DNA of 20,798 nt from Gammaproteobacteria bacterium (GTDB lineage Bacteria > Pseudomonadota > Gammaproteobacteria > Pseudomonadales > Azotimanducaceae): the NCBI GenBank assembly GCA_009839405.1, contig VXPR01000484.1:1-20798 (forward strand). Direction: 5' to 3'. Shown in pieces: positions 7,101-13,814 of this stretch; position 1 is the stretch's first letter, and each line of letters starts with the position of its first letter. A program made the position numbers and the translations under genes. Below the pieces are notes generated by a model that was not told the origin of the DNA, did no database searches, and worked only from the letters and a program-made list of their open reading frames with translations.

Positions 7101-8634
7101 GGGACACGCCGTCGGCGTCGATGTCGGCCTCGGTTACCAGATACGTGAAGGTCGCCGACGTTGCCCCGGTGCGGATCCAGGTCCCCAGCGTTTTCGTGCC
7201 GGTCTCCAGCAAGAGGTCTGTCGTAGCCCAACTGCCCCCTCCGGACATTTGCAGCGGCTCTGTGAACAGGACCCGCACGGCAAGCGCCTCGCCACGGCCA
7301 TAGGTCGCGCCCAAGGGCCTCGACGCGATGGTGGCGGAATGGACGGCCGGCGGTGTTGTGTCTGGCTGGCTGCCGTCTATCGGCGCGTCGTGCCACTGAT
7401 TGGCCTGGCTGTACTCCGTGCTCGCCGCGTTGCCGGCACGGTCCTGAATGGACGGCCATTGCTCCGCGAGTCTCACCGGTCGAGCAAGTGGGCCCGCGCC
7501 AAAGAAGATCCTCCCCACGGTGTCTTGCGCCAGGACGTTGATGCGAAACACGATGGAACGCTGCCGGCTCTCCGCGGCGGTTGCGGCTCTCTCCCCGCCG
7601 CCGCCCATCTGGGTGCTTTCCACCTGGGGCAATCCGCCGACTGGCATGCTTGCACGCCCCGTGAGGTACACCTCCTCGTCAAAGCTCACCTCGATCTCGA
7701 CCATGTCGCCTTCGCGATACACGCTGCCAGATGGCGGCCTCGAAACCACACTGAGGCCAACGACTTGCGGACCGACGGCGTCCACGCGATGACGCCGCTG
7801 CCGGCCAGGTGCCGGGTAGGCCGTCTGGGCAGCGTTGCCGTCGGCATCCCTGATGCTCGCCCCGCCGGCAAGGCCGCTTTCCGGCAGCACGACACCGCCG
7901 CTGGCGAGGTCGCCGCGCCAGATCCTCGTTGTGAAGGTGAGTCTGTTGCTGCCACTGCCGTCGCGATAGGGCGCCTCTCGGGCCTCGTCTCCGACTTCGA
8001 TTGCGAGCGTAGGCAAGCCCTCGACGAACACCGGTTCGTCGAACTCCACCGTCGCCTCGATCACGTCGCCGCTGCTGTAGGTGTCGTCGACGCCAGGGTT
8101 GGAGGTAACGGACACCGAGACGATGCTTGGCGGCCAGGCGCCAGCGCCGTCCACGCGATGCTCCTGGGCATTGGCGATGGTGTGGCCACGAAGAGAGAGC
8201 GCAGCGGCGTCGCCGTCAGCCCCGTCGATGCTCCCGCCGGCGAGCTTGATTGCGCCGGCCTTGATGCTGATTCCGTCCGGGTCGTTGTCGGCGGCGCGCA
8301 CTGTGTAGCCGAAATGCAGACGACTGCCACCGTGCATCCACATCGGTGCTCGGCGCGTGCTACCGCCGACGTCGAGCTCAAGCACGGGCGTCCCGGCAAC
8401 CTCCACCGCGGCATCGAATCGCACGGTGACGCTGATTCGATCGCCGGCGCTGTAAGTGTTGTCGAGGCCAGGGGTTGAGCCGATCGTGACCTGCCGAACC
8501 TCGGCGGCGCCGGCGGCGGTGGCAAAGCAAATGGCCAACGCGAGAGCCGACAGCCACAGAGACCAAGATCGCCGGCCGACCGTCTGCCAATGGCTATGTC
8601 CAGCGGCGAGGGCCCGCGTCCTCTTTGGATTCAT
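4183..8634 (-). CDS. Large secreted Ig-like repeat protein with degenerate metzincin-like domain
   Basis: The 1483-residue product starts at ATG 8634, with GGAGG 11 bases upstream and a signal peptide (residues about 21-44, RRSWSL to TAAGAA). The frame stays open further upstream, but there it overlaps pgeF and codes nothing recognisable. Order of domains: Ig-like repeats at about 46-163, 167-285, 288-405 and 428-548; an unrelated region 549-663; repeats at about 664-780 and 783-901; a beta-rich domain about 908-1010; a pre-protease domain from about 1014 (VREVEVFQGPL...); a metzincin-like domain about 1230-1325; a Gly/Asn linker about 1342-1365; and a C-terminal beta domain to 1480. The zinc-site helix reads FGLGWGMGLRS (1258-1268), where active relatives have HExxHxxGxxH, so it should not be a zinc protease. 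The export route and the target are unknown; an adhesive or binding role is inference. Confidence 0.9.
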   Translation of the reverse strand: MNPKRTRALAAGHSHWQTVGRRSWSLWLSALALAICFATAAGAAEVRQVTIGSTPGLDNTYSAGDRISVTVRFDAAVEVAGTPVLELDVGGSTRRAPMWMHGGSRLHFGYTVRAADNDPDGISIKAGAIKLAGGSIDGADGDAAALSLRGHTIANAQEHRVDGAGAWPPSIVSVSVTSNPGVDDTYSSGDVIEATVEFDEPVFVEGLPTLAIEVGDEAREAPYRDGSGSNRLTFTTRIWRGDLASGGVVLPESGLAGGASIRDADGNAAQTAYPAPGRQRRHRVDAVGPQVVGLSVVSRPPSGSVYREGDMVEIEVSFDEEVYLTGRASMPVGGLPQVESTQMGGGGERAATAAESRQRSIVFRINVLAQDTVGRIFFGAGPLARPVRLAEQWPSIQDRAGNAASTEYSQANQWHDAPIDGSQPDTTPPAVHSATIASRPLGATYGRGEALAVRVLFTEPLQMSGGGSWATTDLLLETGTKTLGTWIRTGATSATFTYLVTEADIDADGVSLAGAVTVGPVEDAVGNAIDGESMAFTPFTAEDHKVDGTRVAAARPRQVGSRVSWNGGQLSFDGMVVARGTPEFVVAGERRVTRFDRPRHSFVDRDRNLWDIGYRFPGFAEDDFDFVGVQLPPEGWADVSFLDARGREVAVDSIALPRSFGPAIGSSFHGVVLEPPAHGGTRFGEGQTLTFHVVFTEPVNVGGAARLKVGVRELPCTPRNGRDRHFVCSRVIQAGENVTDLELARGAFRLLAISIRDDEGNVVSGDLSAYAETIEPFSVDTRVPRIEGVSIAAPAANGTFGAGAVVSVVVRFSEPVVATGSEQLAIVIGDDTRLASFDGNSGADGLRFSYVVSRADADANGLAIPADALRLEGGAITDRAGNEASLAHSAVGESSTRRVDGSATDISTTPVQIRVAAAPAATLGSPSQAAKSSLTWTAMSAWPRQPRMSFAVEADHPDVLVGRASGFVRRGQSVTNNLRMPCRAGGTANVRLTIRVKSTRVPVAWDVLCRDGVIRVREVEVFQGPLAGRFTLKGGTGRVDAIANRQSVLRVHIEHESAATPPLAAGIHVAGVAAPLDAEYAGSMRRGRKWVSSYTMPLQGAQFVRGNGLELVADPNAQLDADVTATPRLSFASLTPRTLPALKPVFVPVQVVDTTPTVSADALLEVARSLLPIAGVSARVRAALVYELSAEERSGQRVDADRLFDRVVQLANEEGAADEFHIAVAAMPDGWESDSNHVYGGANQVVVGDTGLAELVAFGLGWGMGLRSVPCQALGDPAFPYAGIGTEGSYSFLEQRFITATENYYDLMSGCAPQHISVYSYRRALAWGDGAREAAERNGATMQVASNSGGNRGSGGRNGNAGAVDGGVSHAPAIVRSLALTGSVDEHGFWSLFAAATSTSPPRIDPKGSFVLTLHDDSGLQMHRQPLATADAGNASAGRAGTWAVRVPMQAREVHAVRIRNAAGSLLLDNDVRLPAAPHAQVR
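4660..4947 (-). other. Pseudo-metzincin domain within the secreted protein
   Basis: This part encodes residues about 1230-1325. Relatives of this architecture carry a helix of the form AHELGHNxGLxHAPC followed by a Met-turn DLMSYC. Here the same frame reads AFGLGWGMGLRSVPC (1257-1271), then YDLMSGC (1305-1311) and ISVYSYRRAL. The Leu, Gly, Met-Gly-Leu and Pro-Cys scaffold positions and the Met-turn Met1308 remain, but His to Phe1258, Glu to Gly1259, His to Trp1262 and His to Ser1268 remove all ligands and the general base. Cys1271 and Cys1311 could form a disulfide. The family assignment is from remembered motif structure and the residues are read directly. Confidence 0.75.
5932..8499 (-). 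repeat. Six Ig-like (SwmB-type) protein repeats
   Basis: Repeats of roughly 115-140 residues each show the pattern: V..V.I.S.P....TY..GD.I.V.V.F.EPV.V.G.P.L.., then a Ca-loop-like (E/R)AD.D.DG(I/V), then I.D..GN.A and a closing (H/R)(K/R)VDG. Clear examples are residues 46-163, 167-285, 428-548 and 783-901. The repeat at 288-405 has an insert of about 20 residues and lacks the Asp loop, and that at 664-780 is divergent and carries two cysteines (716 and 728). Such repeats are common in large exported bacterial surface proteins. The Asp-rich loops (AADNDPDG, EADIDADG, RADADANG) suggest calcium binding by inference. Confidence 0.75.
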
Positions 8635-8686
8635 AGCGCTTGCTGCCTCCGCACGCCGAACAGGCTCGCAGAAGCCTGGGCGGCGC

Positions 8687-8692
8687 AGTATA
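8687..8692 (-). promoter_or_regulatory. Candidate -10 element for the large secreted protein gene
   Basis: On the minus strand the sequence TATACT (one mismatch to TATAAT) lies 53 bases before the ATG at 8634. No good -35 hexamer is found 16-18 bases further upstream. The 152-base gap between pgeF and this gene also holds a TTCCC/GGGAA hairpin near 8743-8757 with no T-tract. The gene may therefore have its own promoter. Confidence 0.35.
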
Positions 8693-8786
8693 GCCGCGCC
8701 GATCTGCCCAGCACGGCCAAGGGACCTCGAGCGTGTAGGGCCCTTCCCTTTTTGGGAAACGCCCCATGCCGGCTTGGCACGTCGCA

Positions 8787-9560
8787 TCATTCGGGCAGCC
8801 AGACAACGGTTGCCATGCGGCCACTGTCGCCTCGCTTGCGGTGGGAATAGAAGCCGGGATCGTGGGCGGTGCAAAGCGCGGCCGCGGCAATGTTGCGGAC
8901 GCCTGCGGCTTCCAGGCGGTGCGAGACTAGCGCAAGGAGGTCCATCCACCAATGGTCGGCGTCTCGTCCGGTGGTCAGGACGGCAGTGCGTTCCTCCTCC
9001 GAGAGTTGCTTCCTCACGGGCGCATCCACTTCGTAGCACCTCGGGCAGATCGTTGGGCCGATCCATGCCGAGACTCGGTCCGGAGGGGTTGCGAGGGTCG
9101 CGAGGGCGTTTTCGACGATGCCCGCCACGGTGCCGCGCCAGCCGCAGTGGACGGCGGCGATGGCGTCCGAACTCTTGCGCTTGGCGAGTAGCACGAGAGG
9201 GGCACAATCGGCGGTGCGAATGGCGAGACCAATGCCCGGTTCGCTCGTGAACGCCGCATCGGCGCTGGCGACGGATTGAGCGGTCTCGGTCGACGCTTGG
9301 ATCACGTCCGTCCCATGCACTTGGTCCAGCCACTGAACGGCGCGAACGCCGGCGCGTTTCTGCAAAAACTCGCGGCAACGCGTCGCACCAGCCGGATCGT
9401 CGCGTTGCAGCGCCGAACTGAAATCGAGCGGGCGCATGGTGGTGAATGCGGACATGCGGGCCTCGGTTCCTGCCGATGCCAGTGGTTGTGATGCAACTGC
9501 CGTCGCGTCCTTCGGGCGCACTGGCTGCGCCTCGAGAATCGGCATCCGGTTTCTCGCCAT
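8787..9560 (-). CDS. pgeF: PgeF/YfiH-type multicopper-oxidase-fold protein (peptidoglycan editing factor)
   Basis: The family is known as YfiH/PgeF (laccase domain, DUF152), linked to removal of misincorporated amino acids from peptidoglycan precursors and to purine nucleoside chemistry. Signature segments are QVHGTDV, RTADCAPL, HCGWRGTVAG, IGPTICPRCYEVD and FYSHRKRGDSGRMAT, and they supply the His-Cys-His metal site. The ATG at 9560 overlaps the rluD TGA by one base (tgATG), and a GTG one codon earlier at 9563 is an alternative. Another ATG at 9455 has GAGG five bases upstream and would start at MSAFTTMR. Compared with E. coli YfiH the segment between the TTxR and QVHG motifs is about ten residues short and the RxGGVSxxPYxSLN motif is missing. 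Coupling with rluD matches the E. coli order rluD-yfiH. Confidence 0.9.
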   Translation of the reverse strand: MARNRMPILEAQPVRPKDATAVASQPLASAGTEARMSAFTTMRPLDFSSALQRDDPAGATRCREFLQKRAGVRAVQWLDQVHGTDVIQASTETAQSVASADAAFTSEPGIGLAIRTADCAPLVLLAKRKSSDAIAAVHCGWRGTVAGIVENALATLATPPDRVSAWIGPTICPRCYEVDAPVRKQLSEEERTAVLTTGRDADHWWMDLLALVSHRLEAAGVRNIAAAALCTAHDPGFYSHRKRGDSGRMATVVWLPE

Positions 9561-10582
9561 CACGGCTGCGCCTCTCGGAGCGTCGCCAAAAGCTGGCTCA
9601 TGTCCTGCGGCAAGGGCGAGTCAAATCGCATCCTCGCGCCGCGTTTGGGATGGGCGAAGGCTAGGTGGTGGGCGTGCAGGGCCTGCCTCGGAAATGCTCG
9701 AATGCGTCTGGCCTGATCCGGCGCGGCCCCGGGAGGCACGCGACCATCGGCGCCGTAGCGCCCGTCTCCCACGAGCGGGTGACCGATGGCGGCAAGGTGC
9801 ACGCGAATCTGATGCGTGCGTCCTGTTTCCAGCCGAGCCTCTACCAGCGAGTGCTGCGCGAATCGCGCTCGGACGCGAACATGGGTAACCGCCGGCCGCC
9901 CGTCTTCGCGCACCGCCTGTCGCGTCCTTTGCTGCGGATGCCGACCGACGGGCGCGTCGATGGTGCGGTCTCCATCTACGGCACCCTCCACCACCGCCAG
10001 ATAGCGCCGTTCGATGCGCCGCTCGCGCATCGCCTGCCCCAGCCGAAGCAGGCTTTCGGCATTCGCGGCTACCACCAGCAGGCCGCTGGTGTCCTTGTCG
10101 AGCCGATGCACGAGACCGGCGCGGGGCAGGACGGCGAGGTTCGCAAAGCGGTGCAGCAGGCCGTTCACGAGCGTGCCTCGGGGTTGCCCGGCGCCTGGGT
10201 GGACGACGAGACCGGCCGGCTTGTCCACGACGACAACCGCGCCGTCCTCATGCAAAACCTCGAATGCGAGCTCTTCGGCGGTGCCCCAGTCGAAGCGCGG
10301 GGGCCGCTCGATGCACCCTCGCATCCGCTCGCCTCCGGCGACCGACGTGCTGGCCTTGACGGCGCGTCCGTCCAGCGTCAACTGCCCGGCGCGAATCCAG
10401 CCAGTGAGTTCGGAACGCGAAATGGCGGTGAACAACCGCGCCGCGGCACGGTCGAACCTCTCACCGGCGAGATCCGACGGCACCACGCAGTCGATCTCTA
10501 CGCGGTCGCGAGGCGTGTCGTGGCCAGGCACGCTCGCTGCCGGTTCGGTTTGATCCGTCAATGGCTTGGTCCTTTCGAACAT
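9560..10582 (-). CDS. rluD: Ribosomal large subunit pseudouridine synthase D
   Basis: RluD converts uridines of 23S rRNA helix 69 (1911, 1915 and 1917 in E. coli) to pseudouridine. The 340-residue product has an N-terminal S4 RNA-binding domain (about 38-95) and the RluA-type catalytic domain. Catalytic Asp162 lies in GLVHRLDKDTSGLLVV, and the substrate-pocket motifs RRYLA, ETGRTHQIRVHLA and GHPLVGDGRYG follow. I chose ATG 10582 (MFERTKPL) with AAGG upstream; longer frames run into the divergent bamD and its lipoprotein signal. It is transcribed away from bamD and is followed by pgeF with a one-base stop/start overlap. The bamD neighbourhood supports RluD rather than RluC or RluA. Confidence 0.95.
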   Translation of the reverse strand: MFERTKPLTDQTEPAASVPGHDTPRDRVEIDCVVPSDLAGERFDRAAARLFTAISRSELTGWIRAGQLTLDGRAVKASTSVAGGERMRGCIERPPRFDWGTAEELAFEVLHEDGAVVVVDKPAGLVVHPGAGQPRGTLVNGLLHRFANLAVLPRAGLVHRLDKDTSGLLVVAANAESLLRLGQAMRERRIERRYLAVVEGAVDGDRTIDAPVGRHPQQRTRQAVREDGRPAVTHVRVRARFAQHSLVEARLETGRTHQIRVHLAAIGHPLVGDGRYGADGRVPPGAAPDQARRIRAFPRQALHAHHLAFAHPKRGARMRFDSPLPQDMSQLLATLREAQP

Positions 10583-10597
10583 TACGGCCTTGGCGGG

Positions 10598-10603
10598 TAG
10601 AAT
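10598..10603 (+). promoter_or_regulatory. Candidate -10 for bamD in the bamD-rluD divergent gap
   Basis: Only 61 bases separate the rluD and bamD start codons. TAGAAT (10598-10603) sits 40 bases before the bamD ATG, and the overlapping AGAATA reads TATTCT on the other strand, so both genes may share one AT-rich core. No convincing -35 hexamer is seen for either direction. Confidence 0.3.
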
Positions 10604-10643
10604 AGTGCGGAAGCGGAACGTCGAGCGAAGGAGCTTGAAGCCA

Positions 10644-11588
10644 ATGCAACAGGCGCGAACGCGAGCGACGAGGGTCATGCCTCTGCTGCTCGCATCCATG
10701 CTGCTCGCCGGCTGTGCCTTGTTTGGCACCGAGGAAGACACCGAGGCGGTGGATGCGACCTCCACTCGCCAGATGCTCTACGAGGCAGCCCAGCGCAGCC
10801 TGCGCACCGGCAACTTCTCCGACAGCGTCACGCGCCTGCAACGCCTCGAGGCGCGCTATCCGTTTGGGCCTTACGCCGAGCAGGCACAACTCGAGCTCAT
10901 CTACGCCAACTACATGGCCTGGGACATCGAGGCAGCACGCAACGCGGCCGACCGCTTCGTCCGCCTGCATCCGCAGCATCCGAACGTGGACTATGCGTAC
11001 TACATGCGCGGGCTCGCCGCCACGGCGCGCTCGCGCGGGGTGCTGAACCGCCTCTTCGCCATCGACGAATCGAAGCGGGATGTCACCACCGCGCGCAAGG
11101 CCTTCAATGATTTCGACGAGTTCTTGAAGCTCTTCCCCGCAAGCGAATACGCCCGCGACGCCCGCCAGCGCATGATCCATCTGCGCAACGTGCTGGCGCA
11201 GTCGGAGGTACACGTGGCGACCTGGTACATGAGCCGGGGGGCCTATGTGGCAGCGGCCAACCGCGCCCGCTACGCCATCGAGAACTACTCACAGACGCCG
11301 GCAGCGCCGGATGCACTGGCGATCCTGGTGGAGTCGAGCTGGAAGCTCGGCCTCACCGAAACCGCCAACGACACCCTTCGCGTCCTCGCCCTCAACTATC
11401 CGGAGTACCGGGGCTTCGACGAAAGCGGCAACCTTGTGCTGGCCGCGGCCATCCAGAACCGCGACCGCTCGTGGATGAACATGGTGACGTTCGGCTTGCT
11501 CGATCGCCCCGAGACCCCACCACCCCTGCGCATCCGCCAACCGGAGCAGGTTTCCGCGGTGTCGCCTTCGGGGTCTGCGGACACGTAA
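10644..11588 (+). CDS. bamD: Outer membrane assembly lipoprotein BamD
   Basis: BamD is the essential lipoprotein of the BAM complex and helps insert beta-barrel proteins into the outer membrane. The 314-residue product has a lipoprotein signal peptide (MQQARTRATRVMPLLLASML) with lipobox LAGC, so Cys24 should be lipidated. TPR-like helices follow, with typical YfiO phrases: YEAAQRSLRTGNFSDSV, RLEARYPFGPYAEQAQLELIYANY, RFVRLHPQHPNVDYAYYMRGL, and LFPASEYARDARQRMIHLRN. The ATG at 10644 is preceded by AAGGAG ten bases upstream; a longer frame from 10566 would bury the signal peptide. It is divergent from rluD, as in E. coli. The tail (about 285-314) is Pro/Ser rich and probably flexible. Confidence 0.97.
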   Translation: MQQARTRATRVMPLLLASMLLAGCALFGTEEDTEAVDATSTRQMLYEAAQRSLRTGNFSDSVTRLQRLEARYPFGPYAEQAQLELIYANYMAWDIEAARNAADRFVRLHPQHPNVDYAYYMRGLAATARSRGVLNRLFAIDESKRDVTTARKAFNDFDEFLKLFPASEYARDARQRMIHLRNVLAQSEVHVATWYMSRGAYVAAANRARYAIENYSQTPAAPDALAILVESSWKLGLTETANDTLRVLALNYPEYRGFDESGNLVLAAAIQNRDRSWMNMVTFGLLDRPETPPPLRIRQPEQVSAVSPSGSADT

Positions 11589-11675
11589 GGACCCGCTTGG
11601 GGTCGTGCCCAACCGCGAATCGTCGTCCGTCTCAACTCCGCTGCTCGCGCGCCTAGCGGGGCGCCAATGCAAGCG

Positions 11676-11706
11676 AAAAAACGACATCGCTCGAGCAGTG
11701 GTGCTC
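11676..11706 (-). terminator. Weak hairpin and T-run after the YeiW-like gene
   Basis: On the minus strand GAGCA-ccac-TGCTC (11706-11693) is followed, 11 bases later, by six Ts (11681-11676). A second small stem GCCCA/TGGGC lies at 11708-11720, directly after the stop. In the other direction bamD is followed at once by GACCC-gcttg-GGGTC (11590-11604) with no T-tract. All are short stems in a GC-rich convergent gap, so confidence is low. Confidence 0.3.
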
Positions 11707-11723
11707 AGCCCAACGTGGGCCTG

Positions 11724-11972
11724 CTACGACACCCGCTCCAAAGCAGCGATCCGCTGCATCGCCTCCTCGAAGCCCGTGCCGCACACAGCAACTTCCGGTG
11801 CGAAATCGCGACACACGGAGGGGCGGGAAGGCAGGCCAAAGAGACGGCAGCGGTTGTCCTGCGTCAACTGCACGCAACGCACCCCGGCTGGCTTGCCGTT
11901 TGGCATTCCTGGAATCGGCGACGAAATCGAGGGCGCGATGCAGCAGGCGCCACAACCCGGGCGGCATAGCAT
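11724..11972 (-). CDS. YeiW/YkgJ-family cysteine-cluster protein
   Basis: The 82-residue product begins MLCRPGCGACC and continues with APSISSPIPGMPNGKPAGVRC, nearly the same as E. coli YeiW (MECRPGCGACC...). It belongs to the CxxxCxxCC family (UPF0153/YkgJ), thought to bind a metal, probably zinc or iron, through about eight cysteines; here Cys3, 7, 10 and 11 plus four further cysteines (RCVQL, RCRLF, VCRDF, VCGTG). The biochemical role is unknown. I chose ATG 11972 because it matches YeiW; it has no good Shine-Dalgarno. A TTG 8 codons upstream with AGGGG before it, or GTG 12059, are alternatives. It is divergent from the next gene, with starts 74 bases apart. Confidence 0.88.
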   Translation of the reverse strand: MLCRPGCGACCIAPSISSPIPGMPNGKPAGVRCVQLTQDNRCRLFGLPSRPSVCRDFAPEVAVCGTGFEEAMQRIAALERVS

Positions 11973-12046
11973 GTTTGCGGTTCGAGCCAAGGCCCCTGCG
12001 GTAGGCTTGCCGCCATTGTATGCGCGCCAAAGCGCAAGGATTGCGG

Positions 12047-12508
12047 ATGGAACCAGCACCCTACTGCATCTGCACCGACATCACCGAGCGGGCCCTCGAA
12101 GCTGCCATGGAGCACGCCGAGGCCTTCGCACGGGGCGTCTACCGGGACACCCATCCGTGGCTGGTGGCCGCGGAACTGCTTGAGCGCTGCATCGCCGCAG
12201 GTCAGTTGCTGCCGCTCGTCTTCGCCTCAGGGCACCCCATGGAGTTCACGCACTGGGCGCTCATTACCGACATCGATGTGCAGGAGTTCCACCACGAGAC
12301 CCGGTGCGAGTTCACGGGCCTCACTGCCGTGAACCCCATTTTCAGCAGCCTCGACAGCATCGCCCTCTACCCCGGCGCGGAACAGCTTCACCGCGAGGCC
12401 GTGGAACCGGTGACCATCCACCGCCACTACCTCGACGAGCATCTCATCCACCCCTACGCCATCGCCGAAACACCGGCGTTCGTGCGGGCGGCCGGAAACT
12501 TCTCCTGA
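12047..12508 (+). CDS. Conserved-looking hypothetical protein, function unknown
   Basis: I do not recognise this 153-residue protein with certainty. ATG 12047 has AAGGA six bases upstream. There is no signal peptide or membrane segment, so it should be cytoplasmic. The first 55 residues are helical and acidic (ITERALEAAMEHAEAFARG, LVAAELLERCIAAG). The centre has ASGHPMEFTHWALITDIDV followed by a beta-rich stretch, and the end reads HPYAIAETPAFV. The THWALI segment and the closing PYAI..TP.F pattern are loosely reminiscent of small PUA-like (ASCH or EVE) ligand- or RNA-binding domains, but this is only a resemblance. It is divergent from the YeiW-like gene and convergent with the Uma2-family gene. 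Confidence 0.75.
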   Translation: MEPAPYCICTDITERALEAAMEHAEAFARGVYRDTHPWLVAAELLERCIAAGQLLPLVFASGHPMEFTHWALITDIDVQEFHHETRCEFTGLTAVNPIFSSLDSIALYPGAEQLHREAVEPVTIHRHYLDEHLIHPYAIAETPAFVRAAGNFS

Positions 12509-12625
12509 CCCTGCGGTGGCGTAGCGTGGCCAGCATGTACGGTCATTCCCGACAAACAAGCCATTCGTCCCTCTCGCGGGGAGGCCGGTGCTTAACTGCG
12601 TCCTTGTCCGGGCCGGACGGAGCAT

Positions 12626-13399
12626 CTACTCGCCGAGGCGGCGTTTCAGTTCCTTGATCTCTGCCACCGCTGCTTCGAGCGCACGATCCTTCTCTACCGC
12701 AGCGTGGCGTTCACGGGCAAGCAGGTCGTCCTTCTCCAGGTTCGTCGGAAGGAACTCGCCAGCGGCGGGGTCGAACAGGCGCAGGCGGCTGCCGTCGCGA
12801 CACACGTGCAGGTCGAGCACACTCGACACCCCGTAGAGCATGCCGCTCGGAATCGTCGTCAGGGGCAGGGGCTCGTACGTGCCGTTCGCGTTCAGGCGGA
12901 GACCTTGCAGGGCGGGGTTTAGGTACTCGCCGGTGGGGTCAAACTGCCAGTACTCGGCGATGCCCATGCGCTCGTAGATGGCGCGCTTCTCGCCCTCGTC
13001 GCGCGGGTGCGTGCTCTTCGAGGCCACCTCCAGCACGAAATCGGGGAGCTTGCCTTCCTCCCACGCAAGCCACACGCGGCGCGGTCGTTTCGGCGACCCG
13101 AACGACACGAACACGTCCGGCTGGATGGCCCTCTCCTCGCTGCCATCGAGGTAATACAGGGTCAGGTTGGCGCCTACGAACACGTCATCGCGATCGGCGT
13201 AACGCGTCTGAAGCGTGCCGGCACCGTCCATCAAGGCCTGCCAGTGGTCGGAGGTCATCGGTGGAACACCCAAGTCTGGGTACCTGGCCTCGTCGTCCTT
13301 TGCGAGCGGGTCTGGGCGGTTCGCCGACTGCTGCGGCTTGGGCACGGCCCGGCGGGGCCACCGCGGCTTGCGGGCGGGTTGCGGCTCGGAGCGGGGCAT
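12626..13399 (-). CDS. Uma2-family (DUF820) putative PD-(D/E)XK nuclease
   Basis: Uma2/DUF820 proteins have a restriction-endonuclease-like fold, and their biological role is mostly unknown. The 257-residue product carries the family core: QPDVFV with Asp95, PDFVLEVASKST with Glu124 and the Ser/Lys that follows, EGEKRAIYERMG, and AEYWQFDPTGEYL. Before the core is a basic, proline-rich tail (residues 1-45), and after it a C-terminal charged coiled-coil-like segment (about 222-257). AAGGAG lies seven bases before ATG 13399. Asp95 and Glu124 are intact, so activity is possible. A second, frameshifted copy lies at 15726-16532 on the other side of the carboxylase gene and shares the start-region sequence. 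Confidence 0.88.
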   Translation of the reverse strand: MPRSEPQPARKPRWPRRAVPKPQQSANRPDPLAKDDEARYPDLGVPPMTSDHWQALMDGAGTLQTRYADRDDVFVGANLTLYYLDGSEERAIQPDVFVSFGSPKRPRRVWLAWEEGKLPDFVLEVASKSTHPRDEGEKRAIYERMGIAEYWQFDPTGEYLNPALQGLRLNANGTYEPLPLTTIPSGMLYGVSSVLDLHVCRDGSRLRLFDPAAGEFLPTNLEKDDLLARERHAAVEKDRALEAAVAEIKELKRRLGE

Positions 13400-13814
13400 G
13401 GCGTGTCTCCTTGGGCGCTACGCCGGCCGGATGAAGGGACGTTAGCACAGGCGCCACTTTGCGGTTGCAGGGCTGCACGTTGGCTGGGCGCTCGGTGCAC
13501 GGCGGTGGCTCGGGTGGGGTTGGTGGCCACACCGTGGCACGGAAACCAAGGCCGGTCTGTAGTCCATCGCCACCTCGGCGTGTAGGAAATCTGTGTTTTG
13601 GCGGGGGTCGCAGGCGCGCTACCGCTTTTGGCCGCACCGAGCGAAACGTGTGGCTCGCGGGAACCGCTGATGTCACTTCTGCCAAGGGTGAGTGCAAGCT
13701 TCTACAAGCTCAGCGACCACGACTTCACGAAGGTTGTTCGATGGGGCGAAGGGTCGTTGCCGGCACGCCCCGCAAAACGCGTACCATGCCCGCCTTCGCT
13801 TTGGGAGGGTCGGC
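13400..13814. other. 415-base intergenic region between divergent genes
   Basis: This gap separates the divergent Uma2-family and carboxylase genes and should contain both promoters. I found no convincing sigma70 pair. A small inverted repeat AGCTT-ctac-AAGCT occurs at 13697-13710, and a GGAGGG ribosome binding site ends five bases before the carboxylase ATG. Frames open on either strand here show no recognisable protein. No tRNA, repeat array or mobile-element end was seen. Confidence 0.5.

Noticed and set aside
6460..8478. Long plus-strand open frame (over 600 codons) antisense to the secreted protein gene
   Set aside because: Its translation has no recognisable domain and its openness follows from GC-rich codon use of the real gene on the other strand.
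8635..9378. N-terminal extension of the large secreted protein frame beyond ATG 8634
   Set aside because: It overlaps pgeF in another frame, is arginine/proline-rich with no family similarity, and would place the signal peptide internally.
13692..13814. Upstream GTG start extending the carboxylase by 41 residues
   Set aside because: The extra residues do not resemble the family N-terminus and the ATG at 13815 has an excellent ribosome binding site.
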